A DNA stretch of 64,000 nucleotides from Actinomycetaceae bacterium (GTDB taxonomy: Bacteria; Actinomycetota; Actinomycetes; Actinomycetales; Actinomycetaceae), in contig JAUNUK010000001.1 of NCBI GenBank assembly GCA_030538185.1, positions 1-64,000 on the forward strand. Direction: 5' to 3'. Position 1 is the first letter of the stretch; each line of letters opens with the position of its first letter. Position numbers and translations under genes: made by a program. The notes beneath the pieces are model-generated. The model did not search any database and was not told the origin of the DNA. It saw only the letters and a program-made list of their open reading frames with translations. Below are positions 62,299-64,000 of this stretch, piece by piece.

Positions 62299-63868
62299 TG
62301 TTACTCCTTTCTTGTGCTTTTCTATGTTCATGTGCTTCAGGCAGAGCATTCTTCAAGGCTCCGTAACAATAAATCCGCGCTTGGATTATGTCGTCCATAG
62401 CTTCAGAGGATCCTGCTTTGCTGATTGCTGAATCAAGAAGGGGATCCCCAACAGAGCGAGCGAGGCTGTAGGCCTGAAGCTGCCATGCCAACACCAGGTC
62501 ATCAAGATCCTGTTTGGGGTCACGCATGTTTTGAAGCAGCGCTATTATCGAAGGTCCGATGGTGAAAGAGAATCGGTCCCCAACCCGTTGGCCCTTGTCC
62601 CAAGGAATCGGCTCTGCCTTTTGCGCACGGCGCAGGTTTGCATCCAGACTGTTGAGGGCCTTAACCAGACTTTCTGAGGCCTCGGCAACCTTAGTCATCT
62701 CTTCATGTACTTCGGAATCGTTCTGCACAAGCCCACGGAGGGGGAGTGGAAGCCGCTCTGTAATGACGTCTTCAATTATTGCGGACATAGTTCCGTAGGA
62801 GACTCCTACCAGTAGAACATCTAGGGGATAGTCTTCGTCCAGGAATTTTTCGTGGCGTAGTTTGTTGATTGTGGACAAGCCAATAGACGTGTCCTTGCCT
62901 CCTTCAGATGCGCCAATAGTAGTCAAGGCAGGAATTCCACGCCACGGAGCTTGGCCAGATTGGTGACGTAAGCTTCGCCGTCCGTTTGGGGCTTTCTTGT
63001 CTATTCGCCAAACAGTTTGAGGTTCGAAATCTGGAACGAATTCCGTTCGATCCCCTGATGAGACGACGGCTGATGTAAAACCAGATTTTGCCTCATTAGG
63101 AATCATGCGAACACGTCGGGAGGACCACGTTAGTGCTTCCAGGATTCCTCGGGGTTGGCGTTTTTCCCATTTTTCGCTCACAGAGCGCCTCCACAAAGGA
63201 AGATCGCCCTCAATGTCCTTTGAATCCAGAGGGTAGTTCAGCATCAAGGTTTCGAAGAGGTTCCTTCCCAGCGGAACAACTGCCCCCAGCTGGCCCAGAT
63301 ATCCAGTTAAGTTTCCTGAGGTCTTACCCGATTTGACCTCTGGATCCCCAAGGGCTCCAGTCTTTATTCCTGCGGTATCCCATCCTTGAATTTCTATCAG
63401 TCGAAGCGCTGCCTCGGCGGGGGCCAAGTCCGGGAGGTCATTATCGATCAGGGAAGAGAATAGAGGCGTGTTATTCCCAGCAGATACTCCTGGCATCAGA
63501 ATACCAATGGGCTTGAAGCCGCCGTCGCTCACGGGTTCTAAACCCGCAACCTGGTAAAAAGGATAATCGGGATGGAACAGATCGAAACGTTCAGAATATT
63601 CATCTAGATAGCCGAGGACGGTGTCGTCGAAGTTGCCTGAATCCCAGGTTTTCTTCCACCATTCCATGTCGCCGCTGACACGGTGAGCGTCGAAAAGGAT
63701 TGCCTCGAGGACGCGGATAAGTGACACAGTGGTTGTGCCGTTCAGGCCGTAAAAATCTGTGATCTCCTTAGCCTGTTCAAAAACCTGCCGAAGACTTAGC
63801 AGATCCGGGCCCCGTGGCATGAGGGCAGGAACCCAAGGTTTTTCAATGAGATCGAATGAGTGAGTCAT
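62291..63868 (-). CDS. cas8e: Cas8e (Cse1) large Cascade subunit
   Basis: A 525-residue Cse1/CasA. The start FDLIEKPWVPAL, the FDLFHPDYPFYQVAGLEP region and the PAM-reading loop segment GNNTPLFSSL are visible. It recognises the PAM and recruits Cas3. First gene of the operon in the window, read on the minus strand. cas3 would normally lie upstream or be encoded elsewhere; it is not in the 132 bases that remain. Confidence 0.93.
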   Translation of the reverse strand: MTHSFDLIEKPWVPALMPRGPDLLSLRQVFEQAKEITDFYGLNGTTTVSLIRVLEAILFDAHRVSGDMEWWKKTWDSGNFDDTVLGYLDEYSERFDLFHPDYPFYQVAGLEPVSDGGFKPIGILMPGVSAGNNTPLFSSLIDNDLPDLAPAEAALRLIEIQGWDTAGIKTGALGDPEVKSGKTSGNLTGYLGQLGAVVPLGRNLFETLMLNYPLDSKDIEGDLPLWRRSVSEKWEKRQPRGILEALTWSSRRVRMIPNEAKSGFTSAVVSSGDRTEFVPDFEPQTVWRIDKKAPNGRRSLRHQSGQAPWRGIPALTTIGASEGGKDTSIGLSTINKLRHEKFLDEDYPLDVLLVGVSYGTMSAIIEDVITERLPLPLRGLVQNDSEVHEEMTKVAEASESLVKALNSLDANLRRAQKAEPIPWDKGQRVGDRFSFTIGPSIIALLQNMRDPKQDLDDLVLAWQLQAYSLARSVGDPLLDSAISKAGSSEAMDDIIQARIYCYGALKNALPEAHEHRKAQERSNND

Positions 63869-64000
63869 GAAATATACTACTCCTAACTGTGTAGTAAATG
63901 AGATTACAAATCATACTTTATCGCTTGTTTGTTGAAACGGTCAAGGAGTTGGCAACATTGCTACGATTTGTTTACGTCCTCATAGACATGAGGGTTATCC
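63869..64000 (-). promoter_or_regulatory. Promoter region of the cas operon
   Basis: On the minus strand TTGACC and TAAAGT are separated by 18 nt, followed by TACTAC-N10-GTAGTA (63876-63897), a candidate operator, and AGGAG 10 nt before the cas8e ATG. The region shows no gene. Confidence 0.5.

Overview
The window looks like a chromosomal segment of a moderately high-G+C actinobacterium, most likely from the Actinomycetaceae. The evidence is gene content rather than a marker gene: the ppk-mutT1 pair, a ClpC with ClpP-partner architecture, DUF2516, DUF3152 and DUF6318 proteins, FABP/nitrobindin next to YgfZ and Dtd, and frequent GTG starts. No rRNA, transposase or integrase was seen. One tRNA-Lys(UUU) lies at the left edge.

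Layout. 0.2-7.1 kb is a phosphate block: polyphosphate kinase, a Nudix-phosphatase fusion, a lipoprotein, and a DUF47-Pit transporter pair preceded by three 11-nt-spaced units that resemble an actinobacterial PHO box. 7.4-19 kb is core-like: a membrane protein, nitrobindin, YgfZ, DUF2516, Dtd, an antiporter, a HEPN-MNT toxin-antitoxin pair, an MFS transporter and ClpC. 19-25.3 kb holds two paralogous Pro/Gln-rich membrane-anchored exported proteins, an NCS1 permease with a yeast-type cytosine deaminase, and the first copy of a two-gene exported-protein cassette (DUF6318 plus a PKD-like protein). 25.5-28.4 kb has an AbiEi/DUF559-like protein, a TVP38 membrane protein and a GT4 glycosyltransferase. 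28.4-39.7 kb is a sugar-utilisation locus: an FGGY kinase, LacI, an AGE-type isomerase, SorC, an Rbs-type ABC transporter, a SIS isomerase and a xylulokinase-like kinase. 39.8-48.3 kb carries a DUF3152 metalloprotease-like protein, an ECF sigma factor with a large membrane partner, pyruvate phosphate dikinase and an unknown acidic HTH protein. 48.5-50.15 kb is the second, inverted copy of the exported-protein cassette.

50.2-53.2 kb is a graveyard of phage and toxin fragments: a VbhA/Fic remnant, two different scaffold-protein fragments, a nuclease-toxin tail followed by a probable immunity gene, and the C-terminal part of a MuF-like minor capsid protein fused to a CdiA_C-like toxin domain. 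Degenerate CRISPR repeats sit at the broken ends. 53.2-57.7 kb is a 74-repeat type I-E CRISPR array, and 57.7-63.9 kb is the cas operon (cas8e-cse2-cas7e-cas5e-cas6e-cas1-cas2, minus strand). cas3 is not in the window.

Three signals stand out. (1) An over-represented motif, ATTKCCGAGGGCG with core CCGAGGGC, was counted by eye 29 times on both strands, inside and between genes. Its density and orientation are like a DNA-uptake sequence. (2) The duplicated exported-protein cassettes are in opposite orientation with near-identical ends and divergent centres, which suggests cassette exchange or inversion of about 23 kb. (3) CRISPR-like repeats lie exactly at the break points of the prophage and toxin remnants, and the array itself is a block mosaic of three repeat variants, one of which carries a compensatory stem change. 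All product names rest on recognised motifs and family knowledge; no database search was possible.
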